From Pseudomonas sp. ML96 (GTDB lineage Bacteria; Pseudomonadota; Gammaproteobacteria; Pseudomonadales; Pseudomonadaceae), in NCBI RefSeq assembly GCF_000761545.1, contig NZ_JPMY01000028.1:36856-100855 (forward strand): 64,000 bases of DNA, written 5' to 3'. The notes under the pieces were generated by a model. It ran no database searches and was not told where the DNA came from. It saw only the letters and a program-made list of their open reading frames with translations. This document shows positions 1 to 8,062 of this stretch, piece after piece. Within the stretch, counting starts at the first letter, position 1, and the number at the start of each line of letters is the position of its first letter. The position numbers and the translations under genes are program-made.

Positions 1-393
1 GTAGGCGCACATCGGCACCTCGGCGCCGATCAGCCGGCGCGCCTCCGCGCCGTGCATCGGTAGTGGCTGGTCGAGCAGGGTGAAGGCGCTGGCCACCGGC
101 TGGTGGGTGTGCACGCTGGCCATGCAGTCCGGCCGCGCCTGCAGTGCGCGGGCATGCAGGCCGCTTTCCACCGAGGGTTTGCCGGTGCCGGAGATCTGCT
201 CGAGGCTGTCCAGGCGCAGTACGCAGATATCGTCCGCGCTCATCGCGTAGTAGTCGCTGGCCGAGGGCGTGACGGCGAAGCGCTCGGCGTCGATGCGCAG
301 CGCCAGGTTGCCACCGACGCCGGCCAGGTAGCCCTGATCGGCCAGGGCCACGGCGGTACGCACCACCGCCTCGCGGGCTTGGCGCTCGTTCAT
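1..393 (-). CDS. Class II aldolase/adducin family protein (C-terminus off window)
   Basis: The first 131 codons read MNERQAREAVVRTAVALADQ and continue to the window edge without a stop. The N-terminal half of the class II aldolase fold is visible: a glycine-rich phosphate-binding turn (GVGGNLALRI), TPSASDYYAM, a catalytic-type Glu in KPSVESGLHA, and the HTH of ASVHTHQPVA, where the metal-binding histidines lie in L-fuculose-phosphate aldolase. The family cleaves or epimerises sugar phosphates with a divalent metal. The start codon overlaps the stop of the FGGY kinase upstream as ATGA, so the two are almost surely co-transcribed; kinase then aldolase is the usual order for breakdown of a ketose or acid sugar. 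The substrate cannot be told from the sequence. Confidence 0.88.
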   Translation of the reverse strand, partial: MNERQAREAVVRTAVALADQGYLAGVGGNLALRIDAERFAVTPSASDYYAMSADDICVLRLDSLEQISGTGKPSVESGLHARALQARPDCMASVHTHQPVASAFTLLDQPLPMHGAEARRLIGAEVPMCAY

Positions 394-1970
394 CGTTGGC
401 CTCCATGGAGCTTGGCGTAGAAGGGCGCCAGCGCCTTGTGCGCGGCGCGGAAGGTGGCGTAGCTGTCGGCGTAGCGCTGGCGATGCACGGCCTGCGGCTC
501 GAAGCGGCGGCGGATGGCGACCCGCTCGGGGATGTCGGAAAACTTCATGGCGCCGATGCCGACTGCGGCGAGGAAGGCTGCGCCGCGGGCGTTGGCCTGG
601 ATCGGTTGCTCGGGCTGCAGCACGCTGATGTCCAGGGCGTCGGCGAAGATCTGGCTCCATACATCGGACTGACCGCCGCCGCCGACCAGGGTGATGCTGT
701 CCGGCCGGGTGCCGAGGAAGCTGCGCACCGACTCCATCATCCAGCGGGTATTGAGCGCCACGCCTTCGAGGAAGGCGCGCACCATGTCTTCGCGGGCGTG
801 CTCCAGGGTCAGGTTGAGCAGGCCGGCGCGCAGGTTGCTGTCGTCCACCGGGGTGCGCTCGCCCATCAGCCAGGGCAGGTAGAGCAGGCCGCGGGCACCG
901 GCCGGTACGCCGGCGGCGATCTCGTCGAGGATGCGGTAGACGTCCGGGCCGGCCTCGTTCTGCAGCAGCGCATCCTTGGCGTAGAGGATGCGGTCGCGCA
1001 GGAAGCTGAGGTTGGCGCCGGCGGCGGACTGCATGGCCATCATCAGGTAGCGGTCGGGCAGGGCGCAGGGCACGGCAGCGAGCTGGCGGCGCACGTCGGT
1101 CTTCTTGCGCGGCACATGGGCGCCGATCCACGACGAGGTGCCGACGTACAGGTGCAGGGCGTTGTCCGCCACCGCACCGGAGCCCAGCGCGGCGGCGGTG
1201 TTGTCCACTGCGCCGGCCACCACCGGCAGGTTGGCCGGCAGGCCGAGCTTCTCCGCCACGGCCGGGCGCAGGGTGCCGAGGATATCGCTGCAACGCACCA
1301 GCTCCGGCAGTTGCTCGCGGTTCAGCCCGGCCAGGCGCAGCAGGCCGTCGTCGTAGCGGATATTGGCCGGGTCACGGTTGTCGGTGGCCCAGGTGGTCAG
1401 CGCCGAATCCACGGTGGCGGCGGTACGCCCGGTCAGGCGCAGGTTCATGAAGTCGAGGACGTTGAGGAACTTGGCGGTGCGCGCGTACAGCTCGGGCATC
1501 TCGTCGCGGATGAAGGCGATGTGGCCGAACGGGTCCTTGCCGGACAGCGCCGGCGCACCGCCGGTGAGGCGCAGCCAGCGCCACAGCTTGAGCGGGTCGT
1601 AGCCGGCTACGCGCGGCAGGGCGCCGCCGACCTGGCGCTGCACGGCAGCCTGGCCGCGCATGTCCAGGTACAGCAGGGCACGGGCCAGCGGCTGGCCATC
1701 GTGGTCCACCGGCACGGTGGCCTCGCCCTGGCAGGAGCAGGCGATGGCGACGATGTTCGAACGGTTGATCTCGGGGCGCCGCAGCACCTCGGCGGCGCTG
1801 TCCTCGAAGGCGCGCCACCAGTCTTCCGGGCACTGCTCGACGCCGGAGCCGGGCAGCAAGTGGTTGCTCACGGCACGGAAGGCGAAGGCGCGCACCCGGC
1901 CATCCAGGCCGACCAGTGCGGTCTTGCAGCCGGAGCTGCCGAGGTCCACGGCCAGTACCAGCTCAGTCAC
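390..1970 (-). CDS. FGGY-family carbohydrate kinase (xylulokinase-like)
   Basis: A 526-residue sugar kinase of typical FGGY length. The ATPase-fold phosphate 1 motif is at the N-terminus (LVLAVDLGSSGCKTALVG), and the C-terminal domain carries the GTSSW turn and the ITLVGGGGQSDVWSQIFAD adenosine-binding motif followed by ANARGAAFLA. I place the start at the GTG at 1970 because a GAGG lies 8 nt upstream and the motif then sits at residue 4; the longer reading to 2078 would run through the operator and overlap the divergent regulator. It phosphorylates a pentulose, hexulose or similar sugar in the cytoplasm, and the aldolase overlapping its 3' end would act on the product. The exact sugar is unknown. 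Confidence 0.88.
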   Translation of the reverse strand: MTELVLAVDLGSSGCKTALVGLDGRVRAFAFRAVSNHLLPGSGVEQCPEDWWRAFEDSAAEVLRRPEINRSNIVAIACSCQGEATVPVDHDGQPLARALLYLDMRGQAAVQRQVGGALPRVAGYDPLKLWRWLRLTGGAPALSGKDPFGHIAFIRDEMPELYARTAKFLNVLDFMNLRLTGRTAATVDSALTTWATDNRDPANIRYDDGLLRLAGLNREQLPELVRCSDILGTLRPAVAEKLGLPANLPVVAGAVDNTAAALGSGAVADNALHLYVGTSSWIGAHVPRKKTDVRRQLAAVPCALPDRYLMMAMQSAAGANLSFLRDRILYAKDALLQNEAGPDVYRILDEIAAGVPAGARGLLYLPWLMGERTPVDDSNLRAGLLNLTLEHAREDMVRAFLEGVALNTRWMMESVRSFLGTRPDSITLVGGGGQSDVWSQIFADALDISVLQPEQPIQANARGAAFLAAVGIGAMKFSDIPERVAIRRRFEPQAVHRQRYADSYATFRAAHKALAPFYAKLHGGQR

Positions 1971-2021
1971 GTTTTTCGCCTCGTTTGCATCGGCCTCTTC
2001 CCATTCTCCGAGAGTCGCGCT

Positions 2022-2046
2022 AAAACATAAGCATTGCTCATGTTTT
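2022..2046. promoter_or_regulatory. Near-perfect 25-bp palindrome, candidate TetR operator
   Basis: The arms AAAACATAAGCA and TGCTCATGTTTT flank a single central T and match at 11 of 12 positions. The palindrome lies in the 86-bp gap between the divergent kinase (start 1970) and tetR-type gene (start 2057), overlapping a TATGTT that could be the -10 of the kinase promoter. Size, symmetry and place are typical of a TetR dimer site that would repress both directions. No binding data exist. Confidence 0.7.
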
Positions 2047-2056
2047 CGAGAATGCT

Positions 2057-2728
2057 GTGGCCAACAAAAACTTGTCAAGCACCCCCGAAGCGAAACCTCG
2101 CACCCCGCGCGCTCCCAAGCAGGAGCGTAGCCAGGCGCGCTTCGAGTCGATCCTCAAGGTCGCCCTCGAGCTGATCGCGGCGCGTGGCTACGAGGCGGTG
2201 TCGATGCGCGAAATCGCTCGCGAGGCGGGCATGCCGATCGCCTCGCTGTACCTGTATTTCCCGACCAAGCTGGCGATCGTCCAGGAGGTTTGGCAGCGCT
2301 ACACCAGCAGCGTTAGCGAGCGTCTGCAGGCGGACCTGCAGCTGATCATCGACCCTGAGGGCGGTGGTGATGCTGGCCTGCTGATCGAGCGCCTGATCGA
2401 CCTGATGGTGGAGATCCAGGTCAGCCATCCTGGCTTCGTCGAGGTGTGGGGTTGCGTGGCCGCGGCGCCGGAGCTGCGCGAGCTGAATCAGGCCGACACC
2501 CTGGCCACCGCCAGCATGGTCGCCATGGCGATTCGCAGCGCGCATCCGCATGTCGATCCGGAGCAGGCCGAGGGTCTGGCGCTGGTGCTGTGCGAGGGCG
2601 GCAGCTCGGTGACCAAGCTGGCCCTGACCCTGCCGGCCGAGCAGCGCCAGCAGCGGGTGCAGCAGCTCAAACGCACCCTGCAGTTCATCTACAACAGCAG
2701 CCTCGAGGCCTTCGCCCGACAGGTGTAG
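2057..2728 (+). CDS. TetR/AcrR family transcriptional regulator
   Basis: A 223-residue regulator starting with GTG. Residues about 22-70 form the TetR DNA-binding domain: RSQARFESILKVALELIAAR, then EAVSMREIAREAGMPIASLY and YFPTKLAIVQEVW, the classic helix-turn-helix with the Y-Y-F recognition end. The C-terminal half (about 80-220) is the variable helical ligand domain, including a helix holding EGLALVLCEGGSS. A basic, proline-rich tail (about 20 residues) precedes the domain. The gene is divergent from the kinase/aldolase pair and is followed by the DUF1302/DUF1329 pair on the same strand, so it probably represses the sugar genes and perhaps the porin-like genes. The inducer is unknown. Confidence 0.9.
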   Translation: MANKNLSSTPEAKPRTPRAPKQERSQARFESILKVALELIAARGYEAVSMREIAREAGMPIASLYLYFPTKLAIVQEVWQRYTSSVSERLQADLQLIIDPEGGGDAGLLIERLIDLMVEIQVSHPGFVEVWGCVAAAPELRELNQADTLATASMVAMAIRSAHPHVDPEQAEGLALVLCEGGSSVTKLALTLPAEQRQQRVQQLKRTLQFIYNSSLEAFARQV

Positions 2729-2869
2729 TGGGGCTGCGCAGAGGGTTGCGCGGTACCTGTGTGGAAATGTTTCAAGGGCCTTTTCGGCGTCTTTTTTTGT
2801 CCGCCTTGGCCCCATGGAGGTTTTAGCAAGTCAGCTAGTTTCGCCACATCACCGCTAGGGGACAGCAGC

Positions 2870-4684
2870 ATGTCGCATAACAAGAGCAAGATAGCGCTGG
2901 CAGTTGGATTAGGTATCTGGGGGATGCAGGCCCAGGCGTTCGAGATCGACACCGGGCCGAATGTCACTACGTCGCTGGAGAGTGTCGCCGAGTTCACCTC
3001 GGTGTATCGCACCAGTTCGCCCGAGCGCATCGAGCAGGGTGGGCAGAACGTCTTCATCAACAACAACGACGGCAGCGAGTACTACGACACCGGCTTTGTC
3101 TCCAACGAGTTCAAGCTGACTTCGGAGCTGCACGTGCGTACCGAACAGGACGGCCTGTTCGTCCGCGGTACCGCCTGGTACGACACCCAGATCATGGATC
3201 ACGATCCCACGGGTGACGGCTTCGCGACGCACAACACCGACAGCGACGAGCGCTATCCCTCCGACCTGGAGAACCGCGCCGGCCATCGCGCGCGGCTGCT
3301 CGATGCCTACCTCTATACCAACCGTTATGTCGGCGAAATGCCTTACAGCCTGCGTCTGGGGCGGCAGGTGATCAACTGGGGCGAGGGCATCTTCTATGCC
3401 GACGGCCTCAACGTGATCAACCCGGTGGACATCGGTCGCGTGGTGTTGCCCAACGCCAGCCTCAAGGATGCGCTGCTGCCGACCAACATGATTTCCGGCC
3501 AGCTCGGCCTGACCGATGCGCTCAACGTCGAGGCGTTCTATGGCCTGGAGTGGAAGGGCCATGAGCTGATTCCGACCGGCGCCTTCCTCAATAACCAGGA
3601 CTACTTCGGCAAGGGCAGTAACGGCGTGCTGGCCGATCTGCGCAATGACCTGGCTATGTTGGGGATACCCGACATGCTGGTGCCCGGGCTTAACGGCGAA
3701 GACGGCATCGTCGCCGGTGCCCGTTACGGCCGTGAGCATGACGCCCGCGACGACGGTCAGTTCGGTGTGGCTCTGCGTTACCTGGCCGAGGACTGGAACA
3801 ACACCGAGTTCAGCCTCTACTACCTCAACTACCACAGCAAGGTGCCCTTCCTGCGGGTACAGAAGGGCGAATCCTTTGCCTGTAGTGGTGGTGGTACCGG
3901 TGGTCGTTTCACCGATCTCTGTGGACTGGCAAATCTGACTCTCGACCCAGCTCTGTTCGGGTTGACCGATGGCCTGGCTCTGCTCGACAGCACTTATTAC
4001 GACTTCATCTATCCCGAAGACATCCGTCTGTTCGGCCTGAGCGTGTCCGGCACTGTGGGCGACACCAGCGTCGCTGGCGAGCTGACCTACCGGCCCAATG
4101 CGCCACTGGAGCCGGCGATGACCTATGAGCTGGAGCAGATGGCCAATGCCGCGCTGGGGGCAGGTGGCGCCAGTGGCGGCAGTATCGACCTGGGTGTGTT
4201 CGGAGATGGCTCGGCCAACGACCCGCGCCGCTACATTGACCTGTACAAGCGCGACGAGCTGTTCACCGGCTCGCTGTCCATCATCCACACCTTCGGCCCC
4301 ACGGGCGGGCTGGATGACCTGATGCTGCTGGCCGAGGCCGCCTTCAACTACATCCCCGGCAGCCTGCTGGATACGCCCAACTACGCGTACCTGGACTCCT
4401 TCGCCTGGGGTTACACGGTGAACCTCTCCGGCCTGATCCAGGACGTGAAGCCCAACTTCGACCTGATGCCTGGCATCACCTTCCGCCAGGACGTGTCCGG
4501 CACCTCGCCGGCGCTCAACGAGAACTTCATCCAGGGGCGCAAGTCCGCCACCCTCGAGCTGGGTGCCAAGTACGGCCAGAAGCTGGCCGGCAAGCTGGCG
4601 TACACCTCGTTCTGGGGCGCGCGCAAGGACAACGCGCTGATCGACCGCGACCACGTCGCCCTCAACGTCTCCTACTCCTTCTGA
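2870..4684 (+). CDS. DUF1302 family outer-membrane protein
   Basis: A 604-residue exported protein. The start at 2870 is chosen because AGGGG lies 9 nt upstream and the product opens with a signal peptide (MSHNKSKIALAVGLGIWG, cleavage after MQAQA); a longer reading to 2759 would hide the signal. The rest alternates polar and aromatic strands and ends in ...HVALNVSYSF, the terminal Phe signature of outer-membrane beta-barrels. RLGRQVINWGEGIFYADGLN is the conserved heart of the DUF1302 family. The family is paired with DUF1329, as here (16-bp gap). The pair is often reported near genes for hydrophobic or alcohol substrates, and a role in moving a poorly soluble compound across the outer membrane is likely but unproven. 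Confidence 0.88.
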   Translation: MSHNKSKIALAVGLGIWGMQAQAFEIDTGPNVTTSLESVAEFTSVYRTSSPERIEQGGQNVFINNNDGSEYYDTGFVSNEFKLTSELHVRTEQDGLFVRGTAWYDTQIMDHDPTGDGFATHNTDSDERYPSDLENRAGHRARLLDAYLYTNRYVGEMPYSLRLGRQVINWGEGIFYADGLNVINPVDIGRVVLPNASLKDALLPTNMISGQLGLTDALNVEAFYGLEWKGHELIPTGAFLNNQDYFGKGSNGVLADLRNDLAMLGIPDMLVPGLNGEDGIVAGARYGREHDARDDGQFGVALRYLAEDWNNTEFSLYYLNYHSKVPFLRVQKGESFACSGGGTGGRFTDLCGLANLTLDPALFGLTDGLALLDSTYYDFIYPEDIRLFGLSVSGTVGDTSVAGELTYRPNAPLEPAMTYELEQMANAALGAGGASGGSIDLGVFGDGSANDPRRYIDLYKRDELFTGSLSIIHTFGPTGGLDDLMLLAEAAFNYIPGSLLDTPNYAYLDSFAWGYTVNLSGLIQDVKPNFDLMPGITFRQDVSGTSPALNENFIQGRKSATLELGAKYGQKLAGKLAYTSFWGARKDNALIDRDHVALNVSYSF

Positions 4685-4699
4685 CGGCGGAATATCACC

Positions 4700-6058
4700 A
4701 TGATCAGAACAGCTTTGTGTGCCTCTTCCGTCCTGCTCTCCCTCGGTCTGCTGCTGCCGCTGGCGGCCCAGGCCAAGGTGAGTGCCGAGCAGGCGGCGCA
4801 GCTCGGAACCAGCCTGACGGCCTTCGGCGCCGAGCGTCAGGGCGATGCCGCCAAGGGCATCCCTGATGCGGGTACTGGCCTGCAGGCGCCGGCCGGTTAC
4901 AGCCCGGGTGGCTTCCATGTCGACCCCTTCGCCGGCGAGCAGCCGCTGCGTGTCATCGATGCGCAGAACATGGCGGCCGATGACGGCAACCTCAGTCCCG
5001 GGGTGAAGGCGCTGCTCAAGGCCTACCCGCAGAGCTTCAAGGTGCCGGTGTATCCCAGCCATCGCAGCTTCGCCGCGCCCAGCGACATCGCTGCCAACAC
5101 TCGCCGTAATGCCGAGCAGGCGACCCTGGCCGAGGGCGGCAACGGGCTCAAGGACGCCTATGCCGGCATTCCCTTCCCGATCCCGGCGGATGGCCGCGAG
5201 GCGATCTGGAACCACATCGCCCGCTGGCAGGGTCGCTACATCGACGAGGTGTCGGTGACCGCCCAGGTCACCACCAGCGGCAGCTATTCCATCCTGCGCG
5301 AGCGCATCCAGCTGCTCTCCAACTACTACAACCCGAAGAAGAACGCCGGCAGCCTGGACAACATGCTGTATTCCTTCGCCAGCGAACTGCTGCCGCCATC
5401 GCGCGACGTCGGCCGGGCGCTGCTGGTGCACGAGACCATCGACCAGGTCGCCGAGCCGCGCTCGGCGTGGATCTACAACCCCGGCCAGCGCCGCGTGCGC
5501 CGCGCGCCGACCCTGGCCTACGACACGCCGATCGACGGCATCTACGCCGACGACACCGACATGTACAACGGCGCCACCGACCGCTACGACTGGAAGCTGG
5601 TCGGCAAGCAGAGCCTACTGGTGCCCTACCACAACTATGCGATGGAGAAACCGGGGCTGAAGGTCGACGAGCTGGTCAAGCCCGGCCATCTCAACAGCGA
5701 CCTGAGCCGCTGGGAAATGCACCGCGTGTGGGTGGTCGAGGCGACCCTGCGTCCGGGCCAGCGCCACGTGCATGCCAAGCGCCGCTTCTACCTGGACGAG
5801 GACAGCTGGTACGCCCTGATGGTGGAGAACTACGACGCCCGCGGCGAGCTGTGGCACGTCAACCTGGCCTTCAGCAAGAACGCCTACGAGGTGCCCAGCA
5901 TCACCCCGGTGAACCTGGTCTACCACGACCTGATCGCCCGCACCTACACGGTGATCGGCTTGCGCAACAACGAGAAGGCGCCGCGCCAGTTCCTCCTCAC
6001 GCCGCCGCCGGAGAACTACTTCACCCCGGCCAGCCTGCGCCGCAAGGGCACCCAGTAG
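4700..6058 (+). CDS. DUF1329 family periplasmic/outer-membrane-associated protein
   Basis: A 452-residue protein with a clear signal peptide (MIRTALCASSVLLSLGLLLP, cleaved after AAQA). The body has the family hallmarks: a pre-domain with SEQ-type EQAAQLGTSLTAFGAERQGD, the central WIYNPGQRRVRRAPTLAYD motif, and MHRVWVVEATLRPGQRHVHA near the C-terminus. The fold is thought to be LolB/LppX-like, able to hold a lipid, but I infer that from the family. It follows the DUF1302 barrel by 16 bp, forming a two-gene unit that ends at a terminator at 6109. It may act as the periplasmic partner that takes or delivers the substrate of the barrel. Confidence 0.86.
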   Translation: MIRTALCASSVLLSLGLLLPLAAQAKVSAEQAAQLGTSLTAFGAERQGDAAKGIPDAGTGLQAPAGYSPGGFHVDPFAGEQPLRVIDAQNMAADDGNLSPGVKALLKAYPQSFKVPVYPSHRSFAAPSDIAANTRRNAEQATLAEGGNGLKDAYAGIPFPIPADGREAIWNHIARWQGRYIDEVSVTAQVTTSGSYSILRERIQLLSNYYNPKKNAGSLDNMLYSFASELLPPSRDVGRALLVHETIDQVAEPRSAWIYNPGQRRVRRAPTLAYDTPIDGIYADDTDMYNGATDRYDWKLVGKQSLLVPYHNYAMEKPGLKVDELVKPGHLNSDLSRWEMHRVWVVEATLRPGQRHVHAKRRFYLDEDSWYALMVENYDARGELWHVNLAFSKNAYEVPSITPVNLVYHDLIARTYTVIGLRNNEKAPRQFLLTPPPENYFTPASLRRKGTQ

Positions 6059-6108
6059 GCCAAGCGGTAGTGACGTACCGCCCTGAAACCCGCAAAATGG
6101 CCCTTTCG

Positions 6109-6130
6109 CCCCGGATTCGTCCGGGGTTTT
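6109..6130 (+). terminator. Rho-independent terminator after DUF1329 gene
   Basis: A 7-bp stem CCCCGGA / TCCGGGG closes a UUCG tetraloop and is followed by TTTT. It lies 50 bp after the stop at 6058 and separates the DUF1302/DUF1329 unit from the epimerase genes. Confidence 0.85.
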
Positions 6131-6161
6131 CGTCGGGTCAGTCGGGGCTCTTTCTTAAGAT

Positions 6162-7046
6162 ATGCGAATGCGCTTGTTACTGCTGGGAGGGGGCAATGCC
6201 CTGGGCCAGGCGCTGGTGCGCCAGGGTGCCGAGGAAGACATCGGCTTCCTTGCGCCACGTCCGCCGGAAGGTGGCTGGGACCGCGCGAGCCTGACCCAGC
6301 TGCTCGACGAGACCCGCCCGGATGCAGTGATCAACCTCGCCTACTACTTCGACTGGTTCCAGGCCGAGGGCTTCGACGCGGCGCGTTTCGCCGTGCAGGA
6401 GCGCGCCATGGAGCGCCTCGCCGAGCTCTGCCAGCACCACAACATCGTCCTGCTGCAGCCCTCCAGCTACCGGGTGTTCGACGGCTCGCGCGCCACCGCC
6501 TACAGCGAGAAGGACGAGCCCGTGCCGCTGGGTCTGCGTGGCCAGGCCCTGCTGCGTATCGAACAATGCGTGCGCGCTACCTGCCCGCGGCATGTGCTGC
6601 TGCGCTTCGGCTGGCTGCTCGACGACAGTGCCGAGGGCCTGCTCGGGCGCTTCTTGCGCCGCGCCGAGCACGGTGAGGAACTGCTGATGGCCGATGACCG
6701 GCGCGGTAACCCGACGCCGGTCGATGACGCCGCGCGGGTGATCCTCGCGGTGCTCAAGCAGCTGGATTGCCAGAGCCCGCTGTGGGGCGTCTATCACTAC
6801 GGCGGCCACGAGGCCACCACGCCGCTGGCCCTGGGCCAGGCGCTGATCGGCGAGGCGCGTGGCCTGCAGCCGCTCAAGGTGCACGAGGTCGGTGCCCAGG
6901 CTCACGCCGCGCGCGCCGATGCCGCCGAGGAGCCGCAGCACGCGGTGCTGGCCTGCAAGAAGATCCTGCACACCTTCGGCATCAAGCCGCGGGCCTGGCG
7001 CGCCAGCCTGCCGGCCCTGCTGGGCCGCTACTATCGTCACGTCTGA
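6162..7046 (+). CDS. Sugar-nucleotide-binding (RmlD-like) protein
   Basis: A 294-residue protein of the short-chain dehydrogenase superfamily. The Rossmann glycine motif LLLLGGGNALGQALV is at the N-terminus; TRPDAVINLAYYF and QPSSYRVFDGS match the RmlD (dTDP-4-dehydrorhamnose reductase) substrate-binding fold, and GVYHYGGHEATTPLALGQAL is the typical late segment. The catalytic Tyr-X3-Lys is not obvious, so reductase activity is doubtful. Two ATGs (6162 and 6168) are possible; neither has a strong ribosome site. It lies 18 bp before an epimerase-type gene, and I recall the same pair next to oprG in P. aeruginosa. The substrate is unknown. Confidence 0.78.
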   Translation: MRMRLLLLGGGNALGQALVRQGAEEDIGFLAPRPPEGGWDRASLTQLLDETRPDAVINLAYYFDWFQAEGFDAARFAVQERAMERLAELCQHHNIVLLQPSSYRVFDGSRATAYSEKDEPVPLGLRGQALLRIEQCVRATCPRHVLLRFGWLLDDSAEGLLGRFLRRAEHGEELLMADDRRGNPTPVDDAARVILAVLKQLDCQSPLWGVYHYGGHEATTPLALGQALIGEARGLQPLKVHEVGAQAHAARADAAEEPQHAVLACKKILHTFGIKPRAWRASLPALLGRYYRHV

Positions 7047-7064
7047 TTCGTTTTCGAGAACCCC

Positions 7065-7994
7065 ATGTCCGACTCTCTGATCCTGGTTACCGGCGGCGCC
7101 GGCTTCATCGGCTCCCATCTGTGCGATGCACTGCTGGTGGCCGGTCATCGGGTGCGCGTGCTGGACGACCTGTCCACCGGCAAGCGCAGCAACCTGGCGT
7201 TGCATGACACGCGTCTGGAACTGATCGAGGGCAACGTGGCCGACGCCGCGCTGGTGCGCCGCGCCATGGCCGATTGCAGTGCGGTGGTGCACCTGGCCGC
7301 AGTGGCCTCGGTGCAGGCCTCGGTGGACGACCCGGTGAGCACCCACCAGAGCAATTTCGTCGGCACCCTGAATGTCTGCGAGGCCATGCGCGAGGCGGGT
7401 GTGCGCCGCGTGGTGTTCGCCTCCAGCGCCGCCGTGTACGGCAACAACGGCGAGGGCGTGGCGGTCAGCGAAGACACCGCCAAGGCGCCGCTCACGCCCT
7501 ATGCCGCCGACAAGCTGGCCAGCGAGCACTACCTGGACTTCTATCGCCGCGAGCATGGCTTCACGCCGGCGATCTTCCGCTTCTTCAATATCTTCGGCCC
7601 GCGCCAGGACCCGTCCTCGCCCTATTCCGGGGTGATCAGCATCTTCACCGAGCGTGCCCAGAATGGTGTGCCGATCACGGTGTTCGGCGATGGCGAGCAG
7701 ACCCGCGACTTCTTCTATGTCGCCGATCTGGTGCCGTTGCTGGTGCAGGCGCTGGAAAAGGACACGGCCGAGCCCGGTGCGGTGAACGTCGGGCACAATC
7801 AGTCGGTCAGCCTCAACCAACTGCTGCAGGCTATCGGCGAGGTACTCGGCGGTCTGCCAGAGGTCAGTTATGGTCCGGCGCGGGCTGGCGATATCCGCCA
7901 CTCCAAGGCCGATAACACGCTGCTGCAGCAGCGCTACCAGCTGGCTCCGGCCACGCCGCTGCGCGATGGCCTGGCGCACCTGCTGGGTAAATAA
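7065..7994 (+). CDS. NAD-dependent sugar-nucleotide epimerase/dehydratase (GalE-like)
   Basis: A 309-residue extended short-chain dehydrogenase. It has the NAD-binding VTGGAGFIGSHL, the DDLSTGKRSNL segment typical of UDP-glucose 4-epimerases, a catalytic Ser in FASSAAVYGNNGEG, and a YAADK motif as the Tyr-X3-Lys pair. FRFFNIFGPRQDPSSPYSGV and DFFYVADLV are further family marks. It probably epimerises a UDP-sugar in the cytoplasm, perhaps for surface polysaccharide, but no glycosyltransferases lie nearby. Together with the RmlD-like gene 18 bp upstream it forms a two-gene unit ending at a strong shared terminator. Confidence 0.85.
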   Translation: MSDSLILVTGGAGFIGSHLCDALLVAGHRVRVLDDLSTGKRSNLALHDTRLELIEGNVADAALVRRAMADCSAVVHLAAVASVQASVDDPVSTHQSNFVGTLNVCEAMREAGVRRVVFASSAAVYGNNGEGVAVSEDTAKAPLTPYAADKLASEHYLDFYRREHGFTPAIFRFFNIFGPRQDPSSPYSGVISIFTERAQNGVPITVFGDGEQTRDFFYVADLVPLLVQALEKDTAEPGAVNVGHNQSVSLNQLLQAIGEVLGGLPEVSYGPARAGDIRHSKADNTLLQQRYQLAPATPLRDGLAHLLGK

Positions 7995-8001
7995 CGGTTT
8001 C

Positions 8002-8051
8002 GCCCGTACAACAAAAAGCCCCGCATCCGCGGGGCTTTTTGTTGTACGGGC
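8002..8051. terminator. Bidirectional terminator with perfect 23-bp stem
   Basis: Arms at 8002-8024 and 8029-8051 are perfect reverse complements over 23 bp around a 4-nt ATCC loop. The inner part is GCCCCGC/GCGGGGC with AAAAA and TTTTT beside it, so it gives a G+C stem and U-run on both strands. It lies between the converging epimerase gene (stop 7994) and oprG (stop 8063). Confidence 0.93.
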
Positions 8052-8062
8052 AGGCCGGAAAC

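Noticed and set aside
396..2030. 544-residue frame opposite the FGGY kinase
   Set aside because: Antisense shadow; no motifs, no ribosome site.
1971..2078. Upstream ATG extension of the FGGY kinase
   Set aside because: It would add residues unlike the family before the phosphate motif and cover the operator and the start of the divergent gene.
2909..5431. 840-residue open frame opposite the DUF1302/DUF1329 genes
   Set aside because: Spans two real genes and their gap on the other strand; low-complexity antisense composition.
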